Positions 43,170 through 52,517 of a DNA stretch of 64,000 bases are shown here, in pieces. The DNA is taken from positions 124,001 through 188,000 of the forward strand of contig CANJLQ010000004.1 of the NCBI GenBank assembly GCA_947475735.1, read 5' to 3'. The notes under the pieces are model-generated. The model was not told where the DNA came from, did no database searches, and saw nothing but the letters and a program-made list of their open reading frames with translations. Position numbers and translations under genes: made by a program. The stretch's first letter is position 1. The number at the start of each line of letters is the position of its first letter. The stretch is from Caulobacteraceae bacterium (GTDB lineage: Bacteria; Pseudomonadota; Alphaproteobacteria; Caulobacterales; Caulobacteraceae).

Positions 43170-43266
43170 GGAGGTGGAGACCGCGACCCGAAGGGGAATT
43201 CGTTGTGGCTGCTGCCTTCCGGCCCTGACCAGGTTGGCGAAGCCTTCGCCCGCGATCTCCGCCTCC
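43170..43266 (-). ncRNA. ffs: signal recognition particle RNA (4.5S, small type)
   Basis: On the minus strand the universal domain IV core is present: ACCTGGTCAGGGCCGGAAGG with the GGAA tetraloop, then CAGCAGCCA. The ends pair: GGAGGCGGAGATCGCGG at the 5' side with CCGCGGTCTCCACCTCC-type sequence at the 3' side (43170-43189), with G-U pairs. About 97 nt, the usual bacterial size. Partners with Ffh in co-translational membrane targeting. Lies next to dnaX/DUF3597 and divergent from nudC. Confidence 0.95.
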
Positions 43267-43337
43267 CATATCGCTTCCCCGCGCGGCGAGATCAAGGCCC
43301 CCTCCCCGGCGGGCGCGAACCTCGCTAGGAAGCGGCC

Positions 43338-44258
43338 ATGGCCCTCCCCGTCCTGAACACCTTCGCCGGCAATCCGCTCGACCGCGCCGGCGACCGGCGA
43401 AACGACCCCGACTGGCTGGCAACGCAAGCCGCGAACCCGGAGGCCCTGGCCCTGGTGATGTGGGACGGGCGGCCCCTGCTGGAGCCCCATGCCGATGGAC
43501 CGCGCCTGGCCTGGCTGGCGCTCCGTCACGCGCGCGATCTGGTGGCCGATCCGGACCGCGAGCTGTTCCTGGGACTGTGGAACGATGCGCCCTGCTTCGC
43601 CGTCGAACTGGGCGGCGCGGCCGATCCGGCGGCGGGACCGGTCGCCGGCCTGGGCGTCTTCACCGAGCTGCGCGAAGCGGCGGCGGTGCTGTCGGGCCCG
43701 GACGCGGCGATGGCGGGCGGGGCCAAGAGCCTGTTCGACTGGCGGCGGCGTCACGGGTTCTGCGCCAACTGCGGGCATGCGACGGACAGCATCTGCGGCG
43801 GGTGGAAGCGGTCCTGCCCCAACTGTCAGGCAGAGCATTTCCCGCGCGTCGATCCGGTGTCGATCATGCTGCCCGTGTTCGGCGAGCGCTGTCTGCTGGG
43901 GCGTCAGGCCAGCTGGCCGGCGGGGCGGATGTCTGCGCTGGCGGGGTTCATCGAGCCCGGCGAGACCATCGAGGAAGGCTGCGCCCGCGAGATCGCCGAG
44001 GAGGCCGGGCTGACGGTGACGGCCGTGCGTTATCACTCCAGCCAGCCATGGCCGTTCCCGTCCCAGCTGATGATCGGCCTGATCGCCGACGTCTCGGACG
44101 ACCAGGCGACGCCGGACCAGACCGAGCTGGAAGAGGTGCGCTGGTTCACCCGGGCCGAAGCGCGGTCGGTGCTGGCGGGCGCGCATGAAGTGAAGGCGCC
44201 GCCGAAGTTCGCGATCGCGCGGACGCTGCTGGAGGCGTGGGTGGAAGGTGGGGATTAG
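43338..44258 (+). CDS. nudC: NAD(+) diphosphatase / RNA decapping Nudix enzyme NudC
   Basis: 306 residues. N-terminal NUDIX-like domain, zinc ribbon FCANCGHATDSICGGWKRSCPNCQ (four Cys), then Nudix box GFIEPGETIEEGCAREIAEEAGL and the NudC-specific SQPWPFPSQLMIG. Hydrolyses NADH and removes NAD caps from RNA. Its stop codon (44256-44258) is the start of a heptamer tandem repeat. Confidence 0.96.
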   Translation: MALPVLNTFAGNPLDRAGDRRNDPDWLATQAANPEALALVMWDGRPLLEPHADGPRLAWLALRHARDLVADPDRELFLGLWNDAPCFAVELGGAADPAAGPVAGLGVFTELREAAAVLSGPDAAMAGGAKSLFDWRRRHGFCANCGHATDSICGGWKRSCPNCQAEHFPRVDPVSIMLPVFGERCLLGRQASWPAGRMSALAGFIEPGETIEEGCAREIAEEAGLTVTAVRYHSSQPWPFPSQLMIGLIADVSDDQATPDQTELEEVRWFTRAEARSVLAGAHEVKAPPKFAIARTLLEAWVEGGD

Positions 44259-44278
44259 GGATTAGGGATTAGGGATTA
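44251..44278 (+). repeat. four tandem copies of GGGATTA
   Basis: Perfect 7-bp repeat, four times, overlapping the nudC stop codon. AT-rich compared with the surroundings. Probably slippage-prone intergenic sequence. Confidence 0.9.
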
Positions 44279-44289
44279 GTGAGGGATCG

Positions 44290-44500
44290 TTGTCATCCCG
44301 GCCGAAGCGCAGCTGAGAGCCGGGACGGCCGGCCATTCATCGGGACGGCCCGGCCGATGAGCCGGGGCGACGGCGAAGACTAGGAACGTATTCAACCGTC
44401 TCCCGGTTCGTCCCTTCGGGCCGACCGGGAGTGGGCGTTGTGCGTACCGGGCGTCCCGGCTCTCCCCCGGCTCAAGGCCGGGGTTCGGCCGGGATGACAA
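44290..44500. repeat. intergenic region with 17-bp perfect inverted repeat
   Basis: TTGTCATCCCGGCCGAA (44290-44306) and its exact inverse TTCGGCCGGGATGACAA (44484-44500) bound about 177 bp containing further short inverted blocks (AGAGCCGGGACGG, CCCGGCTC). There is no credible gene in the 266 bp between nudC and kdsB; this looks like a repeat element. Confidence 0.75.
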
Positions 44501-44524
44501 GGACGGAGGGAAGCTCCCGAGGCC

Positions 44525-45247
44525 CTAGACGAGCCGCCGCGCCGCCTCGAGGTCCGCTGGGTTGTCGACGGAGATCGGGGCCTCGTCGACGGTGGCGGCC
44601 CAGATGGATAGACCCAGTTCCAGCGCCCTCAGTTGCTCCAGCTTCTCGCGCTGTTCCAGCGGCGACGGCGGGGCGGCGCAGAAACGCTTCAGGGCCTCGC
44701 GCCGATAGCCGTAGATGCCGATGTGACGCCACACGGGGCCGTCGCCGTACAGGGTCGAGCGGGTGAAATAGAGGGCGCGGGCGTGACGCTCGCCGTCGCT
44801 CAGGGCCAGGACAGCCTTGACCACGTCGACGTTCGTGCGGTCCGACGGGTCGATCTCCGGCGCGACCAGGGTGGCGATATCGCAGGAAGGCTCGCCGTGC
44901 AGCAGGGCCGCGCAGGCCATGGCCAGGCCCGGATCGGCGAACGGCATGTCGCCCTGAAGGTTGATGACGGCATCGTATTCGCCGTCCGGGTCCAATGTTT
45001 CCAAAGCCGCCAGGGCGCGGTCCGAGCCGCTCGGCAGGGCGGGATCGGTCAGGACGGCGCGACCACCGGCCGCCTCGATGACGCCGACGATCTCCGCGTC
45101 GCCCGCCGCGACGGCGACCGGCAGGCCGCTCGCCATCGCCTGCTCCCAGGCGCGCACGATCATGGGCTTGCCGCCGATGTCGGCCAGGGGTTTGCCGGGC
45201 AGCCGGGTGGCGGCCATGCGCGTCGGGATCAGGATCAGGGGCGTCAT
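44525..45247 (-). CDS. kdsB: 3-deoxy-manno-octulosonate cytidylyltransferase
   Basis: 240 residues. Activates Kdo as CMP-Kdo for the lipopolysaccharide inner core. Signature LILIPTRMAATRLPGKPLADIGGKPMI at the N terminus, DYDAVINLQGDMPF-like segment (EYDAVINLQGDMPF), RTNVDVVKAVL, HIGIYGYRREAL and the C-terminal EKLEQLRALELG. ATG 45247-45245 is chosen because the protein fold begins at once. Divergent from the cytochrome c gene. Confidence 0.96.
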   Translation of the reverse strand: MTPLILIPTRMAATRLPGKPLADIGGKPMIVRAWEQAMASGLPVAVAAGDAEIVGVIEAAGGRAVLTDPALPSGSDRALAALETLDPDGEYDAVINLQGDMPFADPGLAMACAALLHGEPSCDIATLVAPEIDPSDRTNVDVVKAVLALSDGERHARALYFTRSTLYGDGPVWRHIGIYGYRREALKRFCAAPPSPLEQREKLEQLRALELGLSIWAATVDEAPISVDNPADLEAARRLV

Positions 45248-45401
45248 TCGTGCGTTCCCGCTGTGCGACTTCAAGGGCGAGGATCTGGGTGCCGGGGCCG
45301 GTTGCGAAGGCGGCGCTAGCGTGTCAGAGACCGCCCCGCAAGACATTCGCCCGCTTCGCCTCCCCGCGACCCGGGCCCTAAAGACGGGATGCGACGACGC
45401 G

Positions 45402-46103
45402 ATGAGCGGCGATCTGAAGTGGAACAAGATCATGGGCGCGGGTCTGGGAACGGCCTTCGCCGTCCTGGTGCTGCAGCAGGTTTCCGGAGCCGTCTATTCG
45501 ACGGAAGAGCCCGAGAAGATGGGCTATCTGATCAATGTGCCCGAAGAGGCCGAGGCCGGCGCGGCCGAAGAGGTCCTGCCGCCCGACTGGGGCACGCTGT
45601 TGCCCGTCGCCGATCTGGCCGCTGGTGAGGCCGCCTATGCGCGCTGCGCGTCGTGCCACACCATCAACGCAGGCGGGGCCAACGGCATCGGGCCGAACCT
45701 GAACGGCGTCGTCGGGCGCGCGGTCGCCAGCCACGCGGGCTTCGCCTATTCCGATGCCATGTCGGCCCACACCTCAGTCGATCCGACCTGGTCGCTGGAT
45801 GCGCTGGACCAGTTCATCACCGCCCCGGCCCGCTATGTCGACGGCACCAAGATGTCGTTCGCGGGCCTGCGCGACACCACGGCCCGGGTGAACCTGATCG
45901 CCTATCTGCGTAGCCAGGGCTCGGGCGGTTATCCGATCCCCGCGCCCGATCCGGCGCGTCAGCCCGGCGCGGCGGCTCCGGCCGATCCTGCGGCGGCGGG
46001 TGTCGAGGGCGCGGCGGCGGCGGGCGTCGATCCGAACGCCCCGGCCGCGACGACGGGCGATGTGGCCCCTCCGGCGGCCGACAGCGCCCCGACGGGCGGC
46101 TGA
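45402..46103 (+). CDS. membrane-anchored cytochrome c (CycM-like)
   Basis: 233 residues. N-terminal uncleaved anchor (about residues 9-30), then a class I cytochrome c domain: haem site CASCH (residues 82-86), NGIGPNLNGVVGR, and the axial Met in GTKMSFAGL. A 55-residue Ala/Pro-rich C-terminal tail follows. CycM-type proteins carry electrons from the bc1 complex to terminal oxidase at the membrane. ATG 45402 is preferred because it directly precedes the anchor. The stop abuts that of the convergent NlpC/P60 gene. Confidence 0.93.
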   Translation: MSGDLKWNKIMGAGLGTAFAVLVLQQVSGAVYSTEEPEKMGYLINVPEEAEAGAAEEVLPPDWGTLLPVADLAAGEAAYARCASCHTINAGGANGIGPNLNGVVGRAVASHAGFAYSDAMSAHTSVDPTWSLDALDQFITAPARYVDGTKMSFAGLRDTTARVNLIAYLRSQGSGGYPIPAPDPARQPGAAAPADPAAAGVEGAAAAGVDPNAPAATTGDVAPPAADSAPTGG

Positions 46104-46892
46104 CTAGCGAACCCGCCTGAAGACGGCGGGATCGAACCCGTCCGACAGGCAGCGCGCGTCGGCCTCGGTCAGAGCTTCGATCACCACGGCGCCGTGGAAT
46201 CCGGTGGCGTGGATGACGCGGGCCTCATCCAGAACGATGGCGGAATGGCCGGTCCAGCTCTGACGCTCGGCGAGGCTCAGCCAGATCACCAGATCACCCC
46301 TGCGAGCATCCCGGCGATCGATGGCGTGACCGATCTCGGCCTGTTCGTGCGCGCGGCGGGCCCCGGACAGACCGCAGGCCAGAAGCGCCTGCTGGATCAG
46401 GCCCGAGCAGTCTGTGGCGATCGAGGAGCGGGCGCCCAGAGCGTGCGGCGTGCCGACCAGCCGTTCGGCGATGGTGACGGGATCGCGCTCGAAATCCCCG
46501 ATCGGGCGCAGGCGCAGGTCCGGCTCGGACGGGTCGGTGACCAGGGCATTGAGCGGCAGGTCGGCGTCGATGGCCGAGACGCTGTGGGTCGGCCGCAGGG
46601 TGCCGGGTGTGAGGTCGGACAGGTCGACCCAGCCGACGACCCCGTCGCGACGGGCCTGGCCCCAGGCGCGGCCGTCGCGGTCCTCCAGCACATCGAAGGC
46701 CTCGCCGAACAGCAGCTGATCGAGGCGCTCGGAGGCGGGGTCGGCCTGGGCGTGGATGTCGGCGACCGGCACGCGCAGCCGCATCGCCCGGGTCGGACGA
46801 TAGGCCTCGGCACGCACCATTCCCTCCAGCGCCAGGGCGGCGAGGTCGGGACGGGCCAGCATCGGCCGGGTGGAAACGGACAGGTCGGTCAA
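46104..46892 (-). CDS. NlpC/P60 family peptidase with SH3 domain
   Basis: 262 residues. N-terminal bacterial SH3-like domain (about residues 40-100: RVPVADIHAQADPASERLDQLLFGEAFDVLED, GWVDLSDL), C-terminal NlpC/P60: catalytic Cys in TDCSGLIQQAL, His in WTGHSAIVLDEARVIHATG. Cleaves D-Glu-diaminopimelate-type bonds in murein peptides. No clear signal peptide, so recycling of peptides in the cytosol (YkfC-like) is likely. Confidence 0.92.
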   Translation of the reverse strand: MTDLSVSTRPMLARPDLAALALEGMVRAEAYRPTRAMRLRVPVADIHAQADPASERLDQLLFGEAFDVLEDRDGRAWGQARRDGVVGWVDLSDLTPGTLRPTHSVSAIDADLPLNALVTDPSEPDLRLRPIGDFERDPVTIAERLVGTPHALGARSSIATDCSGLIQQALLACGLSGARRAHEQAEIGHAIDRRDARRGDLVIWLSLAERQSWTGHSAIVLDEARVIHATGFHGAVVIEALTEADARCLSDGFDPAVFRRVR

Positions 46893-47016
46893 GCGAAGGC
46901 CCTGACGATTGGACAGGCACCCTGACCCGCGAAGGCGAAAGTCCCGTTAATGTCGGCCGTCCCCGGTTGATTTTTTCCGTGGGCCGTCCACGTCTTCCCG
47001 AGGTTGGGAGAGATCG

Positions 47017-47643
47017 ATGGTGTTCGTGACGGGTCTGGCGCTGGCCGTGGTGGCGGTGCTTCTGCTGTTTCCGGAAACGCCGGTCGGGCGGGGACTGCGA
47101 CGCTGGCTGGTCGAGAAGCCCGCGCGGCGGCTGAACCGCGCGACGATCTGGCAGATCCTGTTCGTCTGCGGCCTGCTGATCGCCGGGCTGGTCATGACCC
47201 TGGCCTTCGGGTTCGACGGTGGACTCCTCTACGCCATGATGGCCCCCGAGATCCTGGTCTGGGCGGTCATGTTCGACATCGGCCTGATCATCGACGGCCT
47301 GCTGATTACATCGGCCATCCTGGCGTCGAACGGGGTGCGCATCGCTCGCGCTATGGCGACGGATTGGATCCGGCGCGCCCTCGTCGTCGTGCGGACACCG
47401 CGCGCCGCCCGGTCTCGGCGGCCCCGCCGGGTCAATCGTCCGGGGCGGAGCCAGGACCCGAAGGCGGAGGGTGGGCTCAGCCCGCGTACCGGGCCTTCAG
47501 CATGGCGTAGGCGGCGCGCAGCCCCTGGGCCTCGCCGCCCTCGGGCCAGCCCGGGCGGCCGCGGCTGTTCCAGGCGAAGACGTCCAGATGGGCCCAGGCG
47601 CCCGTCGTCGGGGCGAATTTCTGCAGGAACAGGGCGGCGGTGA
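47017..47643 (+). CDS. small membrane protein, 3' end overlapping the aminopeptidase gene
   Basis: Start ATG 47017 with GGGAGAG about 4 nt upstream. Residues 1-105 look genuine: hydrophobic segments at about 3-17, 44-65 and 72-97 with basic loops (GRGLRRWLVEKPARRLNRATIW). After about residue 125 the frame becomes Arg/Pro/Gly-rich and runs 167 bp into the oppositely oriented aminopeptidase gene, ending at 47643. Either the C terminus is an accidental extension, or a frameshift has removed the original stop (another frame stops at 47510). Family not recognised. Confidence 0.55.
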   Translation: MVFVTGLALAVVAVLLLFPETPVGRGLRRWLVEKPARRLNRATIWQILFVCGLLIAGLVMTLAFGFDGGLLYAMMAPEILVWAVMFDIGLIIDGLLITSAILASNGVRIARAMATDWIRRALVVVRTPRAARSRRPRRVNRPGRSQDPKAEGGLSPRTGPSAWRRRRAAPGPRRPRASPGGRGCSRRRRPDGPRRPSSGRISAGTGRR

Positions 47644-48871
47644 TCGAGCCCCCTTGCGCCCAGCCGGCGCTGTCGTTCCTGACATCGGCCAGGTCCGAGT
47701 CGATCGCGGCGCGGTAGCCGGGCCACAACGGCATGCGCCACAGGGGATCGCTGACCTCGGCCGAGGCCTTCAGCAGGTCGGCGGCCAGGGCCTCATCGTC
47801 GGTGTAGAGCGGCGGCAGTTCGGGCCCCAGGGCGACGCGCGCCGCGCCGGTCAGGGTGGCGAAATCCAGCGTCAGGTCCGGCGCATGCTCGGCGGCCCGG
47901 GCGAGGGCGTCGGCCAGGATCAGGCGGCCCTCGGCATCGGTATTGCCGATCTCGATGGTCAGACCCTTGCGGCTCGACAGGATGTCGCCCGGCCGGAAGG
48001 CGTCGGCGGAGATGGCGTTCTCGACCGCCGCGACCAGGACGACCAGGCGCACGTCCAGCCCCGCCTGCATGACCAGGCGGCCGAGCGCCAGCGCATGGGC
48101 GGCCCCGCCCATGTCCTTCTTCATGTTGCGCATGCCGGCGGCGGACTTGATGTCGAGGCCTCCGCTGTCGAAGGCGACCCCCTTTCCGACCAGGGCGATC
48201 AGGGGCCGGTCGGCGCGGTCCAGGTTCCAGCCGATCTCGAGGATACGGGGCGCGCGGTGGGGCGCCGCGGCGCGGCCGACGGCGTGGATAGCCGGATAGT
48301 TCTGTTCGATCAGGTCGTCGCCGACGATGACCGAGATCGTCGCGCCGTGGGCCCCGGCGATCTCGCGGGCAACGGTCTCCATCTGCAGCGGACCCATGTC
48401 GGCGGCGGGCGTGTCGACCATCTCGCGGCACAGGGCGCAGGCGGCGGCGATCCGGTCGGCCTCCTCCACGTCGAAGCCCCCGGGGGCGACCAGACGCACC
48501 TCGGCGACGTCGGTGCGGGGCTTGTAGCGGTCGAACGCGTAACGCCCCAGCAGGAAGGCCAGGACGGCCGACCGGGCCACCTCGGGCTCGGCCTCGAGCC
48601 GATACAGGCCCGTCGGCAGTTTGCCGGACAGGGCCCGGGTGGTCATCGGATCGAACGTCTTGCCGGCTCCCATCAGGACGTGGTCGATCGCGCCGTCCGC
48701 GCCCGGCACGATCAGGACCTGCCCCGGCTTGCCCTTGAAGCCCATCCGCTCGGCCCAGGCGGCGGCCGGCCCCTCGCCCGCCGCGTCGGGTCCGACGAAG
48801 CGAACCGGGATGGCCGTCGCAGCCTCCGGGGCGTCGGCAGGGACGATCGGGTCGGGCGAGAGGACGGACAT
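47477..48871 (-). CDS. leucyl aminopeptidase family protein (M17)
   Basis: 464 residues. Di-metal peptidase: ALVGKGVAFDSGGLDIK (metal-binding Lys and Asp), MKKDMGGAAHALAL, and the M17 signature NTDAEGRLILADAL. The N-terminal domain is shorter than in PepA, as for the PepB-like alphaproteobacterial group. Cytosolic peptide turnover. Divergent from the TPR gene. Confidence 0.95.
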   Translation of the reverse strand: MSVLSPDPIVPADAPEAATAIPVRFVGPDAAGEGPAAAWAERMGFKGKPGQVLIVPGADGAIDHVLMGAGKTFDPMTTRALSGKLPTGLYRLEAEPEVARSAVLAFLLGRYAFDRYKPRTDVAEVRLVAPGGFDVEEADRIAAACALCREMVDTPAADMGPLQMETVAREIAGAHGATISVIVGDDLIEQNYPAIHAVGRAAAPHRAPRILEIGWNLDRADRPLIALVGKGVAFDSGGLDIKSAAGMRNMKKDMGGAAHALALGRLVMQAGLDVRLVVLVAAVENAISADAFRPGDILSSRKGLTIEIGNTDAEGRLILADALARAAEHAPDLTLDFATLTGAARVALGPELPPLYTDDEALAADLLKASAEVSDPLWRMPLWPGYRAAIDSDLADVRNDSAGWAQGGSITAALFLQKFAPTTGAWAHLDVFAWNSRGRPGWPEGGEAQGLRAAYAMLKARYAG

Positions 48872-48952
48872 GGCGGGCCTTTGTCGGATTAACCAATGCT
48901 TGACGCGAAGCGCCGATTCTTTCCGGCACAGATACCCGGATCGGTCCGCCCC

Positions 48953-49789
48953 ATGTCGCTGAACCGCGTCAGAACCTCAATGCTTCTCGCCGCCGCGCTC
49001 GGGGCCCTCGCCGCGCCCGCCCTGGCCCAGACCGCGCCGGCGGAGCCCGCCGCGCCGGCCGTCCGAATCCCGGCCTCGGCGGAGGAACGCGCCGCCTACA
49101 ACCGGCTGGATCCGCTCGCCCGCTCGGTCTTTTGGTCGCGCGAGATGGAGGTCAATCCGCTGGACCCGGTCGCCGGGGTCGAGCTGGCCGAGGCCCTGCG
49201 CCAGTTGGGACAGCACGAACAGGCGGCCCAGACGGCGCGTCAGGTGCTGACCACCCAGCCCGGTAATGTCGAAGCCATGCTGGAAATCGGCCGCGCCGAG
49301 ATCGCGCGCGGTCAGGCCTTCTATGGCATCGCGCCGCTGGAACAGGCGCGCGACCTGGCCCCGAACGACTGGCGGCCCCTGTCCTTGCTCGGCGTGGCCT
49401 ATCAGCAGGTGCGCCGGGCCGATGACGCGCAAGGTGCCTGGCAGCGGGCGCTGGCCCTCTCGCCGGACAATCCGAACATCCTGACCAACGCCGGCATGGC
49501 CCTGGCCACCTCGGGCGACGCCGCGGGGGCGGAGGCCATGCTGCGCCGGGCGGTGGCCCAGCCGACCGCCACGCTGCAGATGCGGCTGAACCTGGCCATG
49601 ACGCTGGGCCTGCAGGGCAAGATGGCCGAGGCCGAACAGATCATCCGCCGCGACCTGCCGCCCGAGGCCGCCGAGCGGAACCTGCAGTGGCTGCGGGCCC
49701 AGGCCCAGGGACAGGCGATCGCCACGGCGGCCGTCTCGCCGACCGATCAGGCCTCCGCCCGGACCTGGGGCTCGCTGCAGACGCCCTGA
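48953..49789 (+). CDS. exported tetratricopeptide-repeat protein (TadD-like)
   Basis: 278 residues. Signal peptide of about 25 residues ending ALAQ, an Ala/Pro stretch, then several TPR units (e.g. VAGVELAEALRQLGQHEQAAQTARQVLTTQPGN, DWRPLSLLGVAYQQVRRADDAQGAWQRALALSPDN, PNILTNAGMALATSGDAAGAEAMLRRAV). Order and length resemble TadD-type pilus assembly lipoproteins, but no other tad genes are nearby. ATG 48953 is preferred over an in-frame start at 48896. Role probably scaffolding. Confidence 0.85.
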   Translation: MSLNRVRTSMLLAAALGALAAPALAQTAPAEPAAPAVRIPASAEERAAYNRLDPLARSVFWSREMEVNPLDPVAGVELAEALRQLGQHEQAAQTARQVLTTQPGNVEAMLEIGRAEIARGQAFYGIAPLEQARDLAPNDWRPLSLLGVAYQQVRRADDAQGAWQRALALSPDNPNILTNAGMALATSGDAAGAEAMLRRAVAQPTATLQMRLNLAMTLGLQGKMAEAEQIIRRDLPPEAAERNLQWLRAQAQGQAIATAAVSPTDQASARTWGSLQTP

Positions 49790-49827
49790 GGCTTTCGGCG
49801 GGACCCCGGTCGGCCTATCTACCGGCC

Positions 49828-50283
49828 ATGATCGACGATCTTTACAGCACGCGCATCCTGACGCTGGCGGCGAACCTGCCGCACGCCGGGCGGCTGGCCG
49901 CGCCCGAGGGCACCGGCGAGTGGGTGGCGAAACTGTGCGGGTCGCGGGCGACGGTCGATGTCGTTCTGGACGATGCAGGCCGCATCGCCGACTTCGCCCA
50001 GGATGTGAAGGCCTGCGCGCTCGGTCAGGCCGCGGCCGGCGTGGTCGGCGAAAGCGTGCTGGGCGCGACGGCGGACGATCTGACCGAGGCGCGCGACGCC
50101 ATGCTGGCGATGCTGAAGGCCGGCGGCGAAGGCCCGAGCGGGCGGTTTGAGGGCCTGCGGATTCTCAAGCAGGTCGCGGACTATCCGGCTCGGCACGCCT
50201 CGACCATGGTCGCCATCGAGGCGACCCTGGAAGCCACCGAAGCGGCGCACGCGGCCCGAACGCGCCTTGCCGGGGCGGCCTGA
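49828..50283 (+). CDS. NifU/IscU-like iron-sulfur scaffold family protein
   Basis: 151 residues. NifU-N fold: [22 protein letters not shown], then [17 protein letters not shown] (first Cys, normally KLCGS), [18 protein letters not shown] (second Cys, normally CALGQAS) and [14 protein letters not shown] where many scaffolds have the third Cys. Only two of three ligands remain, as usual for this alphaproteobacterial subgroup. Followed by yidD after 44 bp. Confidence 0.85.
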   Translation: MIDDLYSTRILTLAANLPHAGRLAAPEGTGEWVAKLCGSRATVDVVLDDAGRIADFAQDVKACALGQAAAGVVGESVLGATADDLTEARDAMLAMLKAGGEGPSGRFEGLRILKQVADYPARHASTMVAIEATLEATEAAHAARTRLAGAA

Positions 50284-50327
50284 GCGCCCGGTTGCAGACC
50301 CCGCCCGCGCGGGAGATAAGCCCGCCC

Positions 50328-50579
50328 ATGCCCCCCACCGGCACCCTCTACGAACGCGGCGTCCGCGCGGCCCATCGGGGCTACAAGCTGACGCTGAGCC
50401 CGATCTTCGGCCAGTCGTGCCGGTTCCTGCCGACCTGTTCGGACTATGGCCGCGACGCCCTGATCCAGCACGGCCTTCGCAAGGGCGGCTGGCTGACCGT
50501 GCGGCGACTGTGTAGATGCCACCCCTTCGGCGGTTCGGGATACGACCCGGTTCCGCCAAAAGAGACCGAGACCCCATGA
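50328..50579 (+). CDS. yidD: membrane protein insertion efficiency factor YidD
   Basis: 83 residues. Hallmark [31 protein letters not shown] and [19 protein letters not shown], with the three conserved Cys. Assists YidC. ATG 50328 starts close to the domain; an in-frame TTG at 50292 is less likely. Its stop overlaps the thrS start (ATGA), so the two are coupled. Confidence 0.95.
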   Translation: MPPTGTLYERGVRAAHRGYKLTLSPIFGQSCRFLPTCSDYGRDALIQHGLRKGGWLTVRRLCRCHPFGGSGYDPVPPKETETP

Positions 50580-52501
50580 TCCAGCTGACCTTCCCCGACG
50601 GCGCCACGCGAGACTATCCGGCCGGTTCGACCGCGCGCGACGTGGCCCACGCCATCTCGCCGTCGCTGGCCAAGAAGGCGGTGCTGGCCGAGCTGAACGG
50701 CGAGCAACGAGACATGGACCGGGTGCTGGAGGTCGGCGGGGCATTCCGACTGATCATGCGCGACGATCCGGCGGCGCTCTATACGATCCGCCACGACACC
50801 GCCCACGTCCTGGCCGAGGCGGTCCAGAAACTGTTCCCCGGCACCCAGGTCACGATCGGTCCGGCCATCGAGGACGGCTTCTACTACGACTTCTATCGGG
50901 ACACGCCCTTCTCGACCGACGACTTCGCCGCCATCGAAAAGGAGATGGCCAGGATCGTGGACCGGGACGCCAAGTTCGAGCGCGAGGTCTGGGACCGCGA
51001 CGAGGCCATCCTGTTCTTCGAGGCGCGGGGCGAGAGCTTCAAGGCCGAGCTGATCCGCGACCTGCCCGAGAGCGAGACCATCACCCTGTATCGTCAGGGC
51101 GACTGGATCGACCTGTGCCGGGGGCCGCACTTCCCCTCCACGCGTCACGTCGGCAAGGCCTTCAAGCTGACCAAGCTGGCCGGGGCCTACTGGCGGGGCG
51201 ACAGCAATCGCGAGCAGCTGCAGCGCATCTACGGCACCGCCTGGGCGACGAAGGAGGACCTCGACGCCTATCTGAAACGCATCGAGGAGGCCGAGAAGCG
51301 CGACCACCGCCGCATCGGCCGCCAGATGGAGCTCTTCCACATGCAGGAAGAGGGCCGGGGCATGGTCTTCTGGCATCCCAAGGGCTGGGTGCTGTGGCAG
51401 GTCATCGAGGCCTATATGCGCCGCCGCCTGGACGCCGCCGGCTATGTCGAGGTCAAGACGCCCCAGGTGCTGGACAGGAAGTTCTGGGAGGCCTCGGGCC
51501 ACTGGGAGAAGTACCGGCCCAATATGTTCGTCTGCGAGACGGTGGAGGGCGAGACCCTCAGCCTCAAGCCGATGAACTGCCCCGGCCACGTCCAGATCTT
51601 CGGTATCGGCCAGCGGTCCTATCGCGAACTGCCGCTGCGGATGGCCGAGTTCGGGGCCTGTCACCGCTATGAGCCGTCCGGGTCGCTGCACGGCCTGATG
51701 CGGGTGCGCGGCTTCACCCAGGACGACGCCCACATCTTCTGCCGCGAGGACCAGATCGTGGAGGAGACGTCGAACTTCATCGCCCTGGCCCGGTCCGTCC
51801 ACGCCGACCTCGGCATGGAGACGGCCTACATCAGCCTGGGCACCCGGCCCGAGGTGCGCGCCGGCACGGACGAATTCTGGGACAAGGCCGAGGCCCTGAT
51901 GGCTGAGGCGGCGCGCGCCGCCGGGACCGAGCCGGTGGTGACGGAGGGCGACGGCGCCTTCTATGCGCCCAAGCTGGATTTCGTGGTCAAGGACGCCATC
52001 GGCCGCGAATGGACCTGCGGCACCATCCAGCTGGACTATGTCCTGCCCGAACGTCTGGGCGCGGAATACGTCGGCGAGGACGGCGGCAAGCACCGGCCGG
52101 TCATGCTGCACCGGGCCATCCTGGGCAGTTTCGAGCGGTTCATCGGCATCATGATCGAGAACTACGCCGGGGCCTTCCCCCTGTGGCTGGCCCCGGTCCA
52201 GGCCGTGGTGGCGACCATCACCTCCGACGCCGACGACTATGCCCATCAGGTCGCCGCCCGGTTCAAGGCGGCCGGCCTGCGCGTCGAGACCGACCTGAGG
52301 AACGAGAAGGTCGGCTACAAGGTGCGCGAACACTCGGTCGGCAAGGTCCCCGTCATCGCCGTCGTCGGCCGCTCCGAGGCCGAGAAGGGCGAGGTGGCGA
52401 TCCGGCGGCTGGGCTCGCAGGAGCAGACGGTCGTCAGCCTGGACGAGGCCATCCGCATCCTCACCGAAGAAGCGACGCCGCCGGACCTGAAGCGGGGCTG
52501 A
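50576..52501 (+). CDS. thrS: threonyl-tRNA synthetase
   Basis: 641 residues. TGS domain at the N terminus ([33 protein letters not shown]), editing domain [16 protein letters not shown] with HxxxH, catalytic class II core with [10 protein letters not shown] (zinc Cys), [14 protein letters not shown], and a C-terminal anticodon domain. ATG 50576 overlaps the yidD stop. Ends 16 bp before the convergent methyltransferase gene. Confidence 0.97.
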   Translation: MIQLTFPDGATRDYPAGSTARDVAHAISPSLAKKAVLAELNGEQRDMDRVLEVGGAFRLIMRDDPAALYTIRHDTAHVLAEAVQKLFPGTQVTIGPAIEDGFYYDFYRDTPFSTDDFAAIEKEMARIVDRDAKFEREVWDRDEAILFFEARGESFKAELIRDLPESETITLYRQGDWIDLCRGPHFPSTRHVGKAFKLTKLAGAYWRGDSNREQLQRIYGTAWATKEDLDAYLKRIEEAEKRDHRRIGRQMELFHMQEEGRGMVFWHPKGWVLWQVIEAYMRRRLDAAGYVEVKTPQVLDRKFWEASGHWEKYRPNMFVCETVEGETLSLKPMNCPGHVQIFGIGQRSYRELPLRMAEFGACHRYEPSGSLHGLMRVRGFTQDDAHIFCREDQIVEETSNFIALARSVHADLGMETAYISLGTRPEVRAGTDEFWDKAEALMAEAARAAGTEPVVTEGDGAFYAPKLDFVVKDAIGREWTCGTIQLDYVLPERLGAEYVGEDGGKHRPVMLHRAILGSFERFIGIMIENYAGAFPLWLAPVQAVVATITSDADDYAHQVAARFKAAGLRVETDLRNEKVGYKVREHSVGKVPVIAVVGRSEAEKGEVAIRRLGSQEQTVVSLDEAIRILTEEATPPDLKRG

Positions 52502-52517
52502 CCCCGATCGCGCGGGT

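Noticed and set aside
44251..44278. GGGATTA array as telomere-like sequence
   Set aside because: Only four copies, internal to a bacterial chromosome region and overlapping a stop codon; slippage repeat is sufficient.
49828..50283. NifU-like protein as a broken scaffold lacking the third Cys
   Set aside because: The YPARHAS form appears normal for this alphaproteobacterial subgroup, so it is not a defect.
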